A stretch of 64,000 bases of DNA from the NCBI GenBank assembly GCA_039830025.1, contig CP140040.1, positions 458,001 to 522,000 on the forward strand. Reading direction: 5' to 3'. A program made the translations under genes and the position numbers. Every line of letters starts with the position of its first letter. The first letter of the stretch is position 1. Under the pieces are notes generated by a model. The model was not told where the DNA came from and made no database searches. It worked only from the letters and a program-made list of their open reading frames with translations. This document shows, piece by piece, positions 63,868 to 64,000 of this stretch. Source of the stretch: Buchnera aphidicola (Kaburagia rhusicola ensigallis) (GTDB taxonomy: Bacteria; Pseudomonadota; Gammaproteobacteria; Enterobacterales; Enterobacteriaceae).

Positions 63868-63986
63868 CAAAACCTCCACAAATTCATCAATCAGACAATA
63901 ATATTCCCATTGACAAAATAAAACTTTAAAAACAAAAAATAACATCCAAATAATACACTCTATAAAACATAGATTTTATATAATAT

Positions 63987-64000
63987 TTACCCTTGACGTT
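63987..64000 (-). CDS. rpmJ: Ribosomal protein L36, last codons only
   Basis: The last 14 bases of the window read on the reverse strand as Arg-Gln-Gly-stop, the exact C-terminus of bL36 (HKQRQG in E. coli). The gene is expected here because E. coli has secY-rpmJ-rpsM-rpsK-rpsD-rpoA-rplQ. Only four codons are visible, so the call depends mainly on position. Confidence 0.6.

Noticed and set aside
63868..63945. 26-residue extension of rpsM
   Set aside because: S13 starts MARIAG, preceded by GGAGG at 63873-63877; the extension is spacer sequence.

Overview
The window looks like a chromosome segment of Buchnera aphidicola, the obligate gammaproteobacterial symbiont of aphids. The DNA is extremely AT-rich outside the rRNA genes. 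Nearly every protein is a shortened or AT-driven version of an Escherichia coli orthologue, and the gene order follows the E. coli 9-11 min region with losses in between (ptrA, hupB, glnK-amtB-tesB, recR). The rRNA genes are split: 23S and 5S sit behind aroE and tRNA-Glu with no 16S gene beside them, as is known for Buchnera. I cannot name the host aphid. I saw no phage, insertion sequence, CRISPR array or recently acquired gene.

Layout: 1-535 no gene; 536-5185 leuS, holA, nadD (frameshifted) and tusA on +; asd on -; then on + marC (yhgN), pgk, fbaA, mscS and recC-recB(frameshifted)-recD. A tRNA-fMet gene is on -. ribH, thiL, ribD and nusB (+) converge on ispA-dxs (-). Next come yajR (-), tusE (+) and the cyoABCDE operon (-), then on + bolA, tig, clpP, clpX, lon, a shortened ppiD, mdlA and mdlB. 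The 4.5S RNA gene is on -, followed by dnaX, ybaB, htpG and adk (+), tRNA-Arg(UCU) (-), folD (+), cysS (-), ybeD (+) and cspE (-). The probable unit tsaC-aroE-tRNA-Glu-23S-5S is on -. def and fmt (frameshifted) are on +. The alpha ribosomal operon rpmJ(end)-rpsM-rpsK-rpsD-rpoA-rplQ is on -.

Functionally the window holds translation and tRNA modification (leuS, cysS, tsaC, tusA/tusE, rRNA, tRNA, alpha operon), the formyl-methionine cycle (initiator tRNA, fmt, def), protein quality control (tig, clpXP, lon, htpG, ppiD), aerobic respiration (cyo), upper isoprenoid and riboflavin steps (dxs, ispA, ribD, ribH), aspartate and aromatic amino-acid steps (asd, aroE), two glycolytic enzymes, the RecBCD nuclease-helicase and parts of the clamp loader (holA, dnaX).

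I found no new multi-gene system. The most interesting signals are: three otherwise intact genes (nadD, recB, fmt) each broken by one base at a run of 10-11 A; a leucyl-tRNA synthetase whose proofreading pocket has lost most catalytic residues; a PpiD lacking its whole prolyl-isomerase domain; an adenylate kinase with a diverged LID; a perfect 60-base palindrome between fmt and rplQ; and a possible 17-residue hydrophobic peptide with a consensus ribosome-binding site next to a sequence that could mask it.
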